Positions 45,441-58,504 of a DNA stretch of 64,000 nt are shown here, piece after piece (position 1 is the stretch's first letter; the number at the start of each line of letters is the position of its first letter). A program made the translations under genes and the position numbers. Below the pieces are notes generated by a model, which saw nothing but the letters and a program-made list of their open reading frames with translations, was not told the origin of the DNA and did not search any database. Location of the stretch: the NCBI RefSeq assembly GCF_031143425.1, contig NC_090448.1, forward strand, positions 329,914,177-329,978,176, in the 5' to 3' direction. The stretch comes from Pleurodeles waltl. Lineage: Eukaryota; Chordata; Amphibia; Caudata; Salamandridae.

Positions 45441-48362
45441 ATACCGGTATGTGAACTGTTATTCTATATATAATTCTTTTGAATTGCATAGTGTTGGTTA
45501 TATCGCTACAGTGCCATTTGCTGGTAAATATCAAGCTTATATGTTGAGCTTCTTTTTTACTTAAGCGTCTGTCAGTGTACTTTGTTTTACCCAAATGTTG
45601 ACTGTGAATGTTTCCTGGTCTGGAGAATTCAGGACCCATGCCTGTTGTGACAGCACACAATACATATTTCAAAGGATTTCTGTGATGGACTTGGAGAGAG
45701 AATCATTGCTTCCCATTATTCTGGGAGGGGGGTTTAAATCTGGTTTAAATCTGCAGGCAAACATTCTTAAGTTCATCTGTACAATTTCAGAGTTATTTTG
45801 CTGGACACACCAATGCATGTTTTTAGGCAGAATTCAATACCACACAGAAGGGGAACATGCTTATCTGAGGAGTTGGGGAGAGGGGTGGAATGATGAGTCA
45901 ACCTTCAAGGCACACAGAACATTGGTCTTGGGAAGTGAGGGAGAATATTTCTGGCAAGGCACTGTACAAAACTAGATAACTACTTAGGTTTCTTTGACTT
46001 TATCCTGACATTTACTACCACAAAGGGATATTTACTTCTATTCTGTAAAGAATGAGAGTTCTACTATAAACAACACTCATCTTTGTCTTGGGCAGGGCAG
46101 TGATACCAGTACCCATCCTAGGTGGCATTCCACCCTGTTTCTAGTGGTACTTATGGCAGCACTGAACAGGACAAGCTCTTGGCACAGAGAGCTGTATACA
46201 ACCATCTCTTCTCAGCAATGCAGGTTTATGTGCAATCCTTTGAGTCTTGTCCAAACTCTTGGGTACAAAGGGCAATGTATCTATTTTTTCTGTAGTTGTT
46301 CTCTGGCTGGGCTCGTGGCTTCCACTGGAAGTGAAACATTTTGCTGACTCACAATTATCTTGTGTATTTTTTATATTCTGCTTCATACCATATTTATGGC
46401 ATTCTATTCACTGTAAATAACAGGTGTTACTCAGTGTTCTGAAACTGGAAGGGGAAAGGCCTGAATATCTTGTATTGTATTGTAATTGCATATATACAGC
46501 GCTTACTAACCCCTGACGAAGCATTGAAGTGTTTTACACCGGGCAATACGCTGCTTCAGAACCCAAGGTTAGTCATTAGTTCAGTGTTATTGATTACTGT
46601 TAGTGATTGGGATTATTCTTGTGCACTCAAATAAACCATCCCAAGTAGTAATTCCAGTTTCTTTATGGTGCACTAACTTAATAGGGTTAAGTTGTGATCA
46701 TTAGTGTGGGATATGTGAGTTGTGAGCTAATGCATGTGGTTGGTGGGATTAATTGCTGTGTTGGAGGATAGTATCTATTGTTAGGCTGCATAGGTATGCC
46801 TTTCAGAGAAAGTAGGAGAGAAGGAGAAATTGTGCTGTTGGAAAGTAGTTGTGGGCAATTTACAGGAATACAATAATAACAAGCATTTGCAATGCAATAG
46901 GTCTCGCATTTGCGAGAGTTGGAGCTATTGGTGTTGTAAATGCATAACTGGACTTTTCTTGCCACATAAATTGGTCAACCCTGCCACATAATTTGGTCCT
47001 CTATGCCACATAATTCTTGTGGCCCGGCATATAACTAAAGCACTCCCATTTAACTTTTTTCTCCATCTACAGCAAAAAATTAAAATATTGCCATTTAGCA
47101 TCCTAATTTAAATCAGCCATGCTAATTACAATGGAATACCACTTTCACCGCCCCACCATCAGAGCTGCCGGCTGACTAACAGAAATGCTGGGGAAAGGCT
47201 AGGAGTAGAAATATTAAAAATAGCCCTTAATGTTTTGCTAAATAATTGATGCATGTTGGATGTTGTGACAGGGTGATTATGCGCCTTGGGGGAAGAGGCA
47301 ATGTCAAACCAAGAGTGACAGCAGGAGTGCTTGAGTGTTTAAAGAGAGAAAATTAAGACTACCTCATAGATTAAATAATCACTGTTTACTGAAAACAGTG
47401 CTGTGACCGCACAGATTTGAATGAAAAACAAAGGCAACATAGTAGTTTAGTAGGTGCAGATGACACTTTGTAAAGGATAGGTGTTATGTTTTGGAAATGA
47501 CTGAAGGGAGGTAGAGGAGGAGGCTGCAGGCGACCTTTCTGACCCAGCAAGCTTTTGTCTATGCTAAGCCCACTTTTAATTAAAGCGTTAACACTTCTTT
47601 ATAAATATTTTGGAGACAGCCCTGCTGTGAGGAGGCAAAGGAGGCAAAATATTCTGAGTCTATGTCCCACATGCACCAGTAATTAGTCTTATCCAGTGAA
47701 AGGTTGTAAACGCTGAAAGCATCCAAGATAGTAATCACTGCCAGAAACAACATGTGTTTCCAAACTAAACATTTGTTTTCCACCAAAATGCATATTAACT
47801 ACTTGGTTATATGTTCTTTTAAAAAGAAAAACATAAACCTTCCCTAACAACAAACAAATTTAAAATGAGATCCCTTGCTTTGTCCCAACAGTGAAGCAAG
47901 AAAAACGATTTTGTTTACTTACAATTGTAATTGCAAAGCAGCGTTTGAGGCTATTTGAAAGAATCGTGTTTTATTTACAATTTATAGATAAAACAGCAAT
48001 CCTTGCTGTTTGCGTGTTTTCTATTGGCAAGCCATATGTTCTGGAGCCTTTACAAAGCTCTTTCCTTTCTAAATGAAAAATACGCACCCGATGTGAGTTT
48101 TCCAAAACGTTTTCAATTTGCTGTGATCGAGGTCCAGCAAAAAGAAAACAGTTTTGAAAGCTCACATTTTTTGTGTCAGAAATAAATAAATAAATGCATT
48201 GTAAAGGCAACAAACCACACAGGTTTATGTTTTACGGGGTACAACGCACATATTGGATGGGGGCACATTGAAAGAGGCATGCAAAGATTTCAGAAAAAAA
48301 GCTCAAAGTGAGTGAGTTCTTTTTAGCCAGGAAGCAGTTCGAACCGAAACACACTTACAGGG
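45441..48362. other. No gene seen
   Basis: Contains the LINE-tail-like repeat at 46470-46640. The rest is AT-rich and unassigned; short frames show no domains. Confidence 0.35.
46470..46640 (-). repeat. LINE 3'-tail-like repeat, copy B
   Basis: Shares with 26458-26600 the order ttgta..gcatatatacagcgcttacta, gaagcattgaagtgttttaca, gcttcagaacccaa, ttagtcattag. Likely a second 3' fragment of the same CR1/L2-type family. Confidence 0.5.
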
Positions 48363-48567
48363 CAGGAGCACCGACTCGGAGTCCCACGAAAACAAAACCT
48401 TTGTCAAAGTTTGCGTTCGGTGAGCGCTTTCTGGTCACTAAACAAAATGCCATTTGCTTTTCTAATCAACTTTATTTTTGTTTTGTGACCAGAAAGTGCT
48501 CTCCCAATGCTAACTTTGAAAACATTTTTGTTTTTTGTTTTGCTGGGATCCTGACTCCATGCTCATG
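48363..48567. repeat. Foldback (MITE-like) inverted repeat
   Basis: The left half (48363-48448) pairs with the right half (48476-48567) through gagca...ggagtc, aaaacaaaa, caaagttagc/caaagtttgc, gagcgctttctggtcac and aaacaaaatg, leaving a loop of about 27 bases. Arms are imperfect with small indels. A (TG)n tract follows at once (48571-48588). Confidence 0.65.
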
Positions 48568-51500
48568 TTGTGTGTGTGTGTGTGTGTTTTTGTCTGAATT
48601 GCTTTTATAAAATGTTTAAATGTTTATTTAAAAAAAGCTAATTAAAAGGCCAACAACTGTGTGTGTTTTCATCCAAAAGCTAAAAAAAAAATGAGCAGCG
48701 AGGAGCAAAGGTGGTTGAGGGGCTAGTCATGGGGAGATGTAGGATGTAATGAAATGCCAGCAGCGAAGTGTGGGAGGTGTTGGGCCTGGGGAGGAATGGC
48801 ACAGGCAGATGAAGTGATTTAGGAATATAATTAACTCTGCAGGCAGGGGATCGACAACAAGCTTGGAGGAGATACCAACGTTGCCTCTGGCTCAAAAGCA
48901 CTTGGAGCAACAGGGAAAAAAAAGTCCCTGATAAAGATACTATAATGGGACGAGTGGAAGGCTACAAGTACCAGGGGCATGCTCCGTGGTAGTAGACAAA
49001 GGAGGAGAAAGTGGGACAAATAGGAAAAGTTAGCTAGTTCGAAGCAAGGATTTTTAAAGGACAGTGACATAAACTAATGAGAAGCAGTGGGCGGAATTGA
49101 AGTCTACAAAGAAGTATATACTAAAGTATATACAAGAGGTCTTGGAGGCTCGACCTAAAAAGGATAACACGCATGTGTCAGAGTAGGTTGTGCTTAGAGA
49201 GAAGGAGGCTTGCAGAGGATGGAAGAGAAGGAGAGGTACATTTGAAAGAGAAAAAAAGGAGCAGTGCCAATCAGAAGTTTTGATTAAAAGTCAGTTTTTC
49301 ATGCCAGATTTCTGAAATGTAGAGAATAGTTTTCAGACTGCATGCAGTTTGAGTATGCAAGGATGTAGACAGAAACAACATTATTTACTTGTGAAGATTG
49401 TGCTATATTAGGTATTTTTTGTTTAGCACTATAATCAGGAAAACCATTTGTTCACTGCTAGGCTAGTGCTAGACCACTGTTCCAGCTAGGTTAGTTGATC
49501 AGCTCAAGGGATGAAAGTAAAAAATAATGGCTGGATGAATATGTCATGAAATATCTAGAGCTTAAGACTGTGCTCAGAGGAAGCAGTAAATTCAAGATCC
49601 AGGGCTCAAAATCTACTTGACCACTCACTATAGCGAGGTTTATTTTATGAGGTTGAGCTTCTGGTGAGTGATAAAGAACAGGTGTTCTGTTGAGTCAGAA
49701 ACCGAATTAGCAATTAAGATGCCTTTAAATCTTATTCTTGTCACATTTGCTCTGTGTTCAGAGACAGAGGTCAAAAGCCAGTTTGTCTTCTTGCAGTGCA
49801 AATACTTTTCCTTGTGACTGCAGAGTTCCAGGATTTTTTAAGGAGAACTGTCTGACCTATGTGAAATGGAAGGCTTTTGGTATCACTTTTTTCCTAACAC
49901 ACAACATTTATATAACTAAGTCAACTTTACAAACATTTCAAAATATATTTCAGTAGCTGTGAAAGACCATTTTTGAACTTCTGTGTGGTGAAAAAAATAT
50001 TTTAATAGGATAAAAAAGCCAAAACACTTTACTTGGTGGTGTGCAAATGATAAATGTTTTCTGAACCCTACTTTTCACTGATTATTGATAATAGACTATA
50101 TCGTTTTATCAGTAAAGCTGCAAGTTAGTGGGAAGTTTTCTGGACATTTCTTGGAAATTTACTGTCCGTAAATGACAGTGCGCTACCACATCATGCTTCA
50201 GTAATATATTTATTAAAAGTGCATTTTTAAACATAAACAGAGAAACACTCCTGACCTGATTGCAAAGCTATTAGTAAACTAAGAGGCAAGTCATGCATAG
50301 ATCATGTGTACCCTAAATGTGGGCTAGATTTGTTATACATGGAGCAAACATTTAGTGTATTTAATCACACAAAAGAGGATTTTTTTAAAGCAGAAATGCT
50401 GAACTCACATATTGGAACGTGTACTTGTGTGTGAGAATGAAGAAAAAGACGACTGTAAAATACAATATTTGCCTAGGATCACGCAATTTGAGAACTGTTT
50501 CCCGGTCAAGTACATTAGTTAGGTCAAGTAGATTACTCAAGCTACTCGACTTTCAGTTCTAGTGACATTTTTATTATTTTTTGAGGCCTGAGATCGTAGC
50601 AGTGTGAGAAAATGCATGAGAGATAATGTACTCATTGAAAAGAAGATTATGCAAATGCTGCAGTGTATGTTTTCTAGTGTTGACAATCAGTTTTGGCTCG
50701 CAATATTAATTAAAAAACAGAGTGGGAGCCATTTGAATGCTTCTGGTTTGTACTCACGCAAGATGGAAGGTGAGGGCAGCTTCCTAGACAATGGAAGTGT
50801 TTTGTGTGCTTTCAAGTGGCTGCAGGGCGAGAGATGCAAACACTGGTGTGAGTATGAGGATGGTGAAATGGACGCACCCCCTTTACCATCTAAATGAAGA
50901 TGATTTAGCAGATGGCTGATGATGAGATTTTCTGAAGCACTGCCATTTGTAGATGGTATGGGTGGGAAGGGGTGGAGCTGCAGGTTGAATGTAGCACTTT
51001 AGGTGAGGCCAAGCATTTTGTCTACCTTGATCATACTTCAGTGCACAGCCCTCACACCTCTTGATGCCTTTGTTGTGGGTGCTTCAGGCAGGAGACTTGC
51101 CCTACTGTGAGGCATCACTAAACAATGTCTGTGTGTGGAGAGCATCCTAGAAAGACATTTGAAAGTAGGACCACCCCAAACCGGTTCTGAAGCATGAGGC
51201 ATTGGCTGCATTTGCAGTTCAGGCAAAATTAAAATTGAGCTTTTAATCTGAATTAATCACTTTATGCTGAAATACAAGAAAACTAGCACTGTTTGTGGAA
51301 TATTGTGCTCAGAATAATTTGATTGTTTGTGACGTGCAGGCTTTTTGTGAAACTGATTGCAAAGCTCAAACAGCACTGTGAAGAAAGTAGAAAACCTCTG
51401 CTTGTGACAGCTGGTGGAGGGCCTTAGTATCTACTTTACCCTAATGGAGAAAGAAAAACTAATCTTTACTACAGTCACGTTAATCCACTAAGCTAGCTGA

Positions 51501-53248
51501 CAGGTGCATCACAGTACAGCTCTATCATTGGTGCTGCGGACAAAAAGGCGTTTAGTAACAAAACACGCAGCAGGCTTTGTCAGTAATACAATCATACTGA
51601 AACACTGATATTGGGGTCTGCTTTTGTGGAAGGTACATTTCTACCAGGGATCCCTTGCTGACCTTAAGGGCATCTGCCGCAAGTCTAGAATGAAACTTGT
51701 GGTCTTCAGACCACTGTATGTTTTGGTGGCAAGCATCCAAATCGGTAAGTTATTCTTGAGGCTCAATGGAGGCTTGTACCCTGGACATAGTAGCTGTTGT
51801 GATAGGAGAACTAAACCAGTCATTCAGAATGCTGGAAGATTTGAATTTCGGAAGTGAGTTGCATCAGGTTCAAGTGAATCAGGCTTAAAATTCTGTTTGA
51901 TCTCTTGGAAGCAATCATCCCTTATTGTTCTGAGATGTTTGTTACAATGGGATGGCAGATGTCCTATAACTTTATCCTGGTTTATAGGTTTATCTCAAAT
52001 TGTCTTTTAGCCAGTCAAGCACTTGAAGAAATGTTGTCCTCTTTTGCCACAGTTAATGACAGTGGATGGGCACTGAACATAGCTCCTTTGTTCCGGTGTT
52101 GCACTGGTCATGCCATTGCTCACAGTCTTAGTAAAGGTGACACTTTCTTCCCGGCCAAAGGCTGTCCAAAGTGAACTTAACCCGTAGGCTAAGCATAAAG
52201 GATCTATTCCTGTTCCATTGGGAGCCAGACACCAAACAAATGGTTGCAATGGCCTGGTCATAGAAAAGTGGGAAGGTTTATTAGTGCAGTGAAGATGGGA
52301 TGTGGTGCTTGAGGATGCGCATACAATACGGGACCCCCACTCCTGGATCTCCCAACCCTTGATACACTTCTATCTTGCCACACACATCTTGCATTCTGTG
52401 GTAGGTGACAGGTTCCACAGTTGGCAGCCTATACAGATTTACCAGGAAGAGTCTGTAGGTATCCTTCCCATTCTGGAGCACCTGTTAAAAGGTTTGCGTC
52501 CCATGAAAATAAAAACATCTGTCTCTAATCTTTAGTCTTGTCATTGTTGTGGAAGTCACTAATGTTAAAAGAAGTCTCCATCTGCGAGTAGTCCCCTGTT
52601 GAAAAACTCAACTTACAAAATCATGTACTACATCTGTTGTGGGATTTGTGGTGGGGGCATTATGCCTAATTAATATGCCAGAACTGCTGCATTCAGTGCA
52701 GGGGGTAATGTGCTACTGCCTCAGATACTCGTAACCATACATATTGAATATAAAAACTAGTTAAAGGCTAGCCCCTTGAAATGAGTTAAAGGACAACTAC
52801 AAGTCTTTGACGAGTACTTATATTGTTCTTTTCAACTTTTCCACCTGTGACAGAGGTTTTTAAGCAACCCTTATTAGTCTAGCTATAAATTCAACTGTGG
52901 CTAAAATATGCCAGCTGTGCTTCCTGAGCTTAAAATAAAACAATAAGTAATAATGTTATATACACTATATCAGGAGTATGCACAATGAGCTAAATCTTTG
53001 CCACTTCCAAATGCATGTTCTGGAGGCCATGAGCTACCATCCTGGAAAGGTTGAGTTCCATTCTTCTGAGGTAGGGAAACTGAGTACTGTACTTTGGGTA
53101 ATAGTAACATATTTGATTGCTTAGAAATGGTAGACTGTGGTGTTAGTGCAGTATATCAGTTTATTACTATGTACTCTGCATTCTGATGTCGACAGGGCAC
53201 AAGTCCTAAAAAAATAGAAGTGGGGGGACAAGCCAAGTTAGGCAGTAT
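48568..53248. other. (TG)n tract, then nothing recognised
   Basis: A short TG microsatellite at 48571-48588, then 4.6 kb of AT-rich sequence without supported genes or repeats. Frames such as 50604-50897 and 51905-52174 lack domains and splice context. Confidence 0.35.
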
Positions 53249-53360
53249 GCAGGTGACATCACATGTCGTGAGTTTATGGCATGTGACATCGCTCGTGGCA
53301 TCACAGGAAGTGACATCACATCCCATGACTTTACAGGAAGTGACATCAGATCTTATGTCC
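53249..53360. repeat. 26-30 bp minisatellite with TGACATCA
   Basis: About four units start at 53249, 53279, 53305 and 53335, each containing (g)tgacatc(a/g) followed by tca..tccatga/tcgtgag-like sequence; the last two begin with aggaagtgacatca. The same aagtgacatcac word ends units of the array at 20.7-21.4 kb. Confidence 0.65.
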
Positions 53361-56178
53361 CCACATATATGTGTAGCATGTCTATCATGAGTACATTTGA
53401 GCAAATTACGAATATACATGTAAACTCTCTTGATTTAGTCAGAAGACTTGCGCTTTTGTAAGCTACATATAAAACAATTTGCCTCTTGTCAGTATAAAGG
53501 TTTCTTTACCCAAGGATTATTCAAACTTATTATGCCACCATCCTACCCACCAGGTGTAGTATTCCATATGCAGCACATGTCCCTGTAGATATGATTGCTT
53601 TAGCTACCTGCGCTCTCCAGAGGTGAGATGTTCACCGGTGTAAAGTATTCATACCCAGCTTTACCCATCTGCACTCATTTTAGTAGATTGGGGCACATTT
53701 TTCACCAATAGACCTTGACCAAGAAAATGATAGAAAGACAGAAAGGAGAAAAAGAAATAGGAAAACAATGATAAAGTTAGAAAAGTGAGAGGAAAAAAAG
53801 AACCCGAAAGAAGAAGCAAGTGTAAAGTACTGAAGAAAAAAAAAAAGAAAAAGGTTTTGGAAATCTTGGCCTTCAGCAATATGCCCCTAAGAAAAAGTTT
53901 GAGGCGCTGCTTTTATTTTTTTTGACAAATTACACACTGTCCTCCAAATTGCTACCTTCACATTTAGCAGCAGACGTCTCTCATGTTCTTTTTGTTGGCA
54001 CAACTATATCTAAACCACCCGCACATTCACCAGAGCAACCTGGCAGCTCACCCTGATATCAGTACCATCAGAATATCCACACACAGCATGGAGCATACAT
54101 TTAAAAGTAAGAGATATCAGCTCCACATCAAAAAGAGTGAGAGCCACACAGTATCCAAGGATGAGAAGGAAATGGTGATAAAGGTAACTCACAAGAAAAA
54201 AGGCACATGCAATTCCAGTCACAATTCGCACTTTCAAGAAAATATTTGCCTTCAGCAGGAAGTATGGCTAGGTTGCACAGAATAACGATCGACGCGGGGA
54301 GATGTAGGAACAGCGATAGACATCAGAAACCATGGCCAGTAATCAGAATCTGCACTAGAGTGGCCTTGCTAATAAGAACTCTGCATATCCTAGACATGTT
54401 ACACTCCCCACATGGTGCAGTGGAATCGGCCTACTTGACGTACTTGTTTACAGTAACACTGACCTGTGGGCTTGTCTATAACAGTATCCACATGCTGAAG
54501 GAGCCAGCCCTAAATAAACACTCATGATCTTTAACTTCTTATATAGCTTAACTCTGAATTACATCAGTTTCCCAGACCTGAAAGCATCATAGCAACAAAG
54601 CTACTGTGTGTTATTGTGTTATAATACAGTACGTTGCAAACTTTGAAACATCGCAGCAGTAAGGAGGTGTGAGAATGACAAAAGACAAGACCACCCAGAC
54701 CCTGGCAGGGTAAAAACATGGCAACGTTTAACACAGCCATATACAGTGCTCTTAAATTTCCAGAGCTAAAAAAAAAACTTTTCTTCTTTTCAAGGGAAAC
54801 AGCTCTTCAACATTTAGTGACTGGAACTGGTAAATAAAGCATATAATATCAAATGTTTTGAAATCATTTTGCGTTGTGGTTTGACTAATTTAGATACTTC
54901 TGCACAAAAATGAAAGATTTTGGTCATGGAGGACAACGCAGGATTATGCAGGGCACTTCTTACTTGAAGTGAAATATGCACAGTTGCAACATTTGCCTGC
55001 CACCCACTCTCCAACCTCATGTACCAAGAATGAAACATTAACCTTTAATGTAAAACAGGAGAAATAAAGAAATGTCCATCTAATGGCTGAAATGAACAGT
55101 GTGAAAGCAGAAAACCTGGAATCAATCTCAGATTACCAGCTTGACCAAATTGTGTGATCCTAGGCAAGTCTCTCTTTTGTGTTTGATTTTATAAGCTGTA
55201 ATGTTGCACTATGTATAAGAAGAATCTAGGCCACATGTAGGATGTACCTGACACTTGACTTTCATGTGGCTTCAGCCTTTCAGCCACACTCTAACCTCAT
55301 GCACCAAGAATTAAAGAATACAAATGAACCTTTGATGTGAATTAGGAGAAATAATGATACATCCATTTAGTGGCTGCATTGCACAAACTGAATGCAATAA
55401 ACCTTTTTGCTGCCCATGGCTCAGGTAGGTGCTGCAGTGAAGATTGAGGGCTGTTGCCCTGTGCATTACTCTGTCGCAAAGAGAAGTATCTCCCTGTGCA
55501 ATACCATGACCTGAAGGGGCCGTTTCTCTGTATGAGCTTTCGCAAACCTTTTATGCTAGGAGAAGGGCTGTCACTCTGGAGCAGTATGCAGCTGTGAAAG
55601 AGAAGCAAGCAATTACGCTTGGAGGGGGAACAACGATTCGACTACACAACAATCTAAGAGGAGCCTAGACCTCCTGTCTGATTCAAGGTGAAGCATGTGG
55701 ACGCCTACCATCTCTATCGTAGCATCCAGACTTCTGCTCACCACTGAGGCACTCCAAACCTCCACTCTAGCAAGAGTGTGTAGGACTGCATACTGGACCA
55801 CCAGGCCTAGGGGGCAACTTTCGCTGACTGACATGGTAGTGGAGGCACTTTAACTTTCTCAAAGCCATCATGGAACTTCGAAGACTTAAACTCACTAGTG
55901 AGGCCTAACTGGAATGTCGCCACATATAAATAGGAAATAACCAGGATCCTTTGACATGGAAGTGGGACTTGAGAACTGACCCAGGAAAGCTAGTGTGCCT
56001 ACCTTAAGAAGACTGTATAGTATTTGTACACAAAATACATGGGTGGATGTATCTGATTGCCTGTGCAGCACCCATGTATGCTTACTTGACGCATGGTAGT
56101 GCAAGGCAGCGCAATGCACTGCCTTGTTGTTTTTTTTTTTTTTTTGTCAGATCCACACAGAAACTATCATTTGAGGCT
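53361..56178. other. No gene seen
   Basis: Purine-rich tract at 53725-53850 and a T run at 56130-56147. The frame at 53983-54285 has no recognisable domain. Words such as acatgggtg and ttgacgca near 56035-56095 recur near 56330-56390, suggesting an interspersed repeat spans this end. Confidence 0.35.
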
Positions 56179-56227
56179 ATTTCCTCTTTGTGTGCTGCAG
56201 AATACAGCATACACGCAAAGAGGAAAT
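56179..56227. repeat. Short palindrome
   Basis: atttcctctttg (56179-56190) is matched by caaagaggaaat (56216-56227), with partial pairing further inwards (gtg..tgctg against acagcatacac). It lies inside the repeat-like segment described for 56035-56480. Confidence 0.8.
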
Positions 56228-58466
56228 AATGAGCAGAAATAAAGGCATTTCTCCTTCTTACACCAGCCTCAGATAGACTCATCAGTTTGGGGCAGATCTG
56301 TCTTTGTAAATATGGGTTTGTGTCAAAATACATGGGTGAATGCACAGAAACACCCAAGCATCACTCATGCAATGCCCACCTGACGCAAGTTAACACAAGG
56401 CCTTGAAAACAGGAATTGTGTTGCACTGTAAATCCCAAAACAGATTTTGCATCAATGTTGTGCCAGAAAAGTGATGCAACCCCAACGCAAAATCTGGGCC
56501 TGAACTTATACATATTATTTTTTAATTCTGCCACAAAGAACTTGGCAAAATAGGAAATGTGACAGTAAGTCCATTCGGCTTAATTGGTTGCAAAGTCTGA
56601 ATTTTAAAATATCTTACGGGGTTAAGGCACCTGCTGCAGAGATGTGTGTGTTCCCAGTACATTGGAGGGAGTAATAATGGTAAGCTAACTGGTGGTTTAA
56701 ATCATTTGCTGGAAAGATCTGTGTTTTGTCTAGTTCTGGGTTTGACTTGAAGTCGCATAGGGGGTTAATGTGCCTCCTGCAAAGCATATCTTGTAAAATA
56801 CAGATAACAGATTTTTATTTAATGTAGATGGGTAAGTGGGTTACTGCTTTTAACACATATCTTTTCTGCTACTCACAGTTAACGTTGTAATCCTTCTAAT
56901 ATATCAGAGTAAGCTATAAAGGAAGATGTGTTACTCCTGCACCTTGTAACCCTCACTGTGTTATGTTTCATATTCTGTACATTAATTTACAAACTTGTAC
57001 AGTTGATTGTCAATATAATGTGTACATGTAAAGTGCTCTGACACCCTGAATTGGGATGAATAATTCTATAAAAGAAATTAAAAACAGTGGTATTTAAATT
57101 GGTATTTTGTGTAAATGCTGCAACAGGCCACCACATCTAATATTCTTAAAGTGCATGCATATCTCTTATATACAGCATCCATGCCAATAGACCAGAATCA
57201 GATGGGAGACTCACATTTTTTAAAGCAAAAAAAACTTTATTTTGTCTGTCTACCACCAGAATTTGCCTCTGCTTCAATAGAAGTCAATGGGGGAAATATG
57301 TTTTCCCAATTATTTTTGTTGGTATGTATGATACAGGGACTGAACAAAGTTCAAAGCCTAGCTCTCTTAAGTATGTGTGAAGGTTTAACAAGCTGTGCTT
57401 TTTTGTTTCCCCTTCACTGTATTTGCATCTAAGGGTGAGACTGCTGACAGATTCCAGCCAGGATAAAAAAAGAAGACCAGATGGCCCCTTAAGTTTGGCC
57501 TTTTTTATGGGTGCAGCTCGAGTCTGAAATAAGAAAGACCCCATGGCACTTGAACATTGTTGCTCGATCCAAAGCAAACAACGTGCAAGCACTGCCGAAT
57601 GAGTCCCAGGAGGAGTTCACAATATTTTACAGTGTGGCCTAGCCTCTTGGCAAGGTGGATGGAGTCCACTATGTGAAAATTGTGGGTGGACACTTCCACC
57701 CGTGTACCCCCAACTTGTGCCCTGGATCTTGAGCTTGTGTTGGGTACTGCTTTCAAAGAATAAAAAAATAAAAAAAATACTGAATGTGAAGCGGTATTGT
57801 TGACCTTCGGTTAAGTGCTGGCTGAGGGCAATGTAGGACATTCATAGCTGAGTTTTCTGCCAGTGCTAGGTCTTTCCCTGAACTGGCTCTCATCATTGAA
57901 TCATTATTTGTATCTAACCACACAGGTACAGTTGGTGACTAAAACTCAAAAGTTATGTTCCTTAAAGAGTTGCTTGTTTTAACATAATGTGTGACACGGG
58001 CTGCATGGAGCCAGAAAGGGTGGAGAATTCTACTGCAAAAGGGGAAACTGAGTATTAAAGGAGAGGAGTATGGAAAGATTTGAGTCTGGATAGATAGAGT
58101 GGAAAAGCATTTGAGATTATTACCAAGCAAGAAGTGTAAGAAAACAGACCTGTGACGAGATGTAAGAAATGCTGGATGAGAGAGAGAGAGAGAGAGAGAT
58201 ACTGCAGAGGGATGATTATCTCTGAGAATGGGGCAGGTAAAGTGAGAAGAGATCATCTGAGACTAGTGAAGGGGCATAAAAATGATAGTAAGGAGAATTA
58301 GGTAGACTTGACAGGCAGAAGAGAGAAAACACAGCATCTTGGGAACAGTCTATAGAAAGGATGAATTGGAGCCACCATCAGTATTTGAGAACTGACACGG
58401 AAGACATAAGGTTCAAAAAGTCTTACTGCACTTTTGAAACTAACACATCCTGTGAAAAAGATGTGC

Positions 58467-58504
<38 letters not shown>

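Noticed and set aside
53983..54285. 100-codon Lys/His/Ser-rich plus-strand frame
   Set aside because: No recognisable domain, no convincing splice sites; composition typical of AT-rich noncoding DNA.
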